From Flavobacteriia bacterium (GTDB lineage: Bacteria; Bacteroidota; Bacteroidia; Flavobacteriales_D; Crocinitomicaceae), in assembly GCA_947464135.1 (NCBI GenBank), contig CANHVK010000017.1, positions 1 through 35,279 on the forward strand: DNA of 35,279 nt. Reading direction: 5' to 3'. Positions 34,669-35,279 of this stretch are shown in pieces. The position numbers were made by a program, and so were the translations under genes. The notes under the pieces were generated by a model. The model had not been told where the DNA came from. It did no database searches and worked only from the letters and a program-made list of their open reading frames with translations. The first letter of the stretch is position 1. Each line of letters begins with the position of its first letter.

Positions 34669-34697
34669 CAGTATTCATCTAAAATTGAATAGATATC

Positions 34698-35279
34698 TTA
34701 TTGCATCACTACTTTTTGAGTAGTAATTGTTTCGTTATTTTCTCCCAATAGTTGGAAAATGTATTCTCCTTTGCTACCGATTGATTTCAATGAAACTTCA
34801 TGTGTATTATTTGTAATGGCTTGTGTATTCACGATGCGACCTTCAAAATCAACAATACGCAACGTTTTTCCTTGAGCATTTGTTACCGTAACCACATCTT
34901 TTGTTGGGTTAGGATACACATTCATTGTCGTTGTCATTGCTTCGTTGATGGATGCTACTGCTGCACTGTTGTATGTCAATGCTTTCTCTTGTGTGTTTGC
35001 TACGATATCGATTGTTCCAGCAATATCCGTTGAAGCTACTATAGGAATGATCAAAAACGGTTCATTTACTGTAAATGGTGTAGATGAAGCTAAACCAACA
35101 TTGTATGTAGTAGCGTTGATGTTTGTCGCAACCATGGCATTTTTGTCTTTAATTTCTGGTTGACCAAATGCATTGAAATTCTCTTTGAAATACCCATTGA
35201 AAGCATATAAGGTACCTGTTGTACTAAACACCAATTGGTTTCCTTCACGTTTTACAGTTACATCTGCTGTTGGTGCTTC
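34698..35279 (-). CDS. T9SS type A sorting-domain protein, 5' partial
   Basis: The frame stays open to the right edge (…PTADVTVKREGNQLVFSTTG), so only the last 194 residues are seen; the TTG at 35234 is internal. The visible part starts with beta-rich sequence (GTLYAFNGYFKENFNAFGQPE, then PFTVNEPFLIIPIVAS), followed by a Thr/Ala linker and a full type A sorting domain: NVYPNPTKDVVTVTNAQGKT, RIVDFEGRIVNTQ, SLKSIGSKGEYIFQLLGEN and a terminal TTQKVVMQ. Its sorting domain resembles that of the LamG protein next door in layout but not closely in residues. The passenger function cannot be judged. Confidence 0.85.
   Translation of the reverse strand, partial: EAPTADVTVKREGNQLVFSTTGTLYAFNGYFKENFNAFGQPEIKDKNAMVATNINATTYNVGLASSTPFTVNEPFLIIPIVASTDIAGTIDIVANTQEKALTYNSAAVASINEAMTTTMNVYPNPTKDVVTVTNAQGKTLRIVDFEGRIVNTQAITNNTHEVSLKSIGSKGEYIFQLLGENNETITTQKVVMQ

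Noticed and set aside
33393-35163. Forward-strand open frames opposite the LamG and right-edge T9SS genes
   Set aside because: Shadows of the real reverse-strand genes, with Cys-rich or low-complexity translations and no family match.
1-35279. tRNA or rRNA genes, CRISPR array, phage or complete insertion sequence
   Set aside because: No cloverleaf-like or rRNA-like sequence, no regularly spaced repeats, and only a transposase stub were seen when reading both strands.

Overview
The window is a low-GC, gene-dense stretch of a Bacteroidota chromosome, most likely order Flavobacteriales. The evidence is a MurF-alanine racemase fusion, DUF5687 ABC permease, MuiA-like DUF4139 protein, proteins with type IX secretion (T9SS) C-terminal sorting domains, promoter boxes of the TAnnTTTG type, and little Shine-Dalgarno signal. 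The genus cannot be fixed from the sequence. No rRNA, tRNA, CRISPR array or intact transposase was seen.

Bases 1-8708 are mostly housekeeping: an AddB-like nuclease running in from the left edge; a reverse-strand run rseP - tryptophan 2,3-dioxygenase - SnoaL-like protein; a small unknown gene; a CBS-domain protein followed by nadK; and queA with its own terminator. Bases 8893-13488 carry a MuiA-family envelope protein with an inserted carboxypeptidase-regulatory-like domain, a decayed RelE/ParE toxin-antitoxin pair that occupies an apparently empty 666-base gap, a cystathionine gamma-synthase family enzyme, and divergent pdxJ.

Bases 13513-15272 are a more AT-rich insert: an endonuclease/exonuclease/phosphatase-fold protein and an intact DUF6364-like antitoxin / PIN toxin pair. 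Then comes a reverse-strand run, bases 15278-23598: AsmA-like protein, M16 peptidase, CrcB fluoride channel, DUF5687 permease and ABC ATPase. The first two overlap by one base and all sit closely spaced, so co-transcription is likely. Divergent from it is the MurF-Alr fusion, whose MurF half looks short and whose start codon is not ATG.

From 26115 to the right edge the window holds secreted or surface proteins: a seven-repeat propeller-like T9SS cargo, a large protein with eight fibronectin-like repeats and a DUF1566-like C terminus, a LamG T9SS cargo and the 3' part of another T9SS cargo. Between them lie a Gly-rich membrane protein, the last about 41 codons of a REP-associated tyrosine transposase next to a REP-like hairpin, and two copies of a 74-base element that contains the transcription terminator of the gene upstream of it.

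I did not find a clear undescribed multi-gene system. The best leads are the decayed mobile and toxin-antitoxin remnants, the duplicated terminator element, the shared 17-mer in front of rseP and the cystathionine synthase gene, and the unusual domain architectures.
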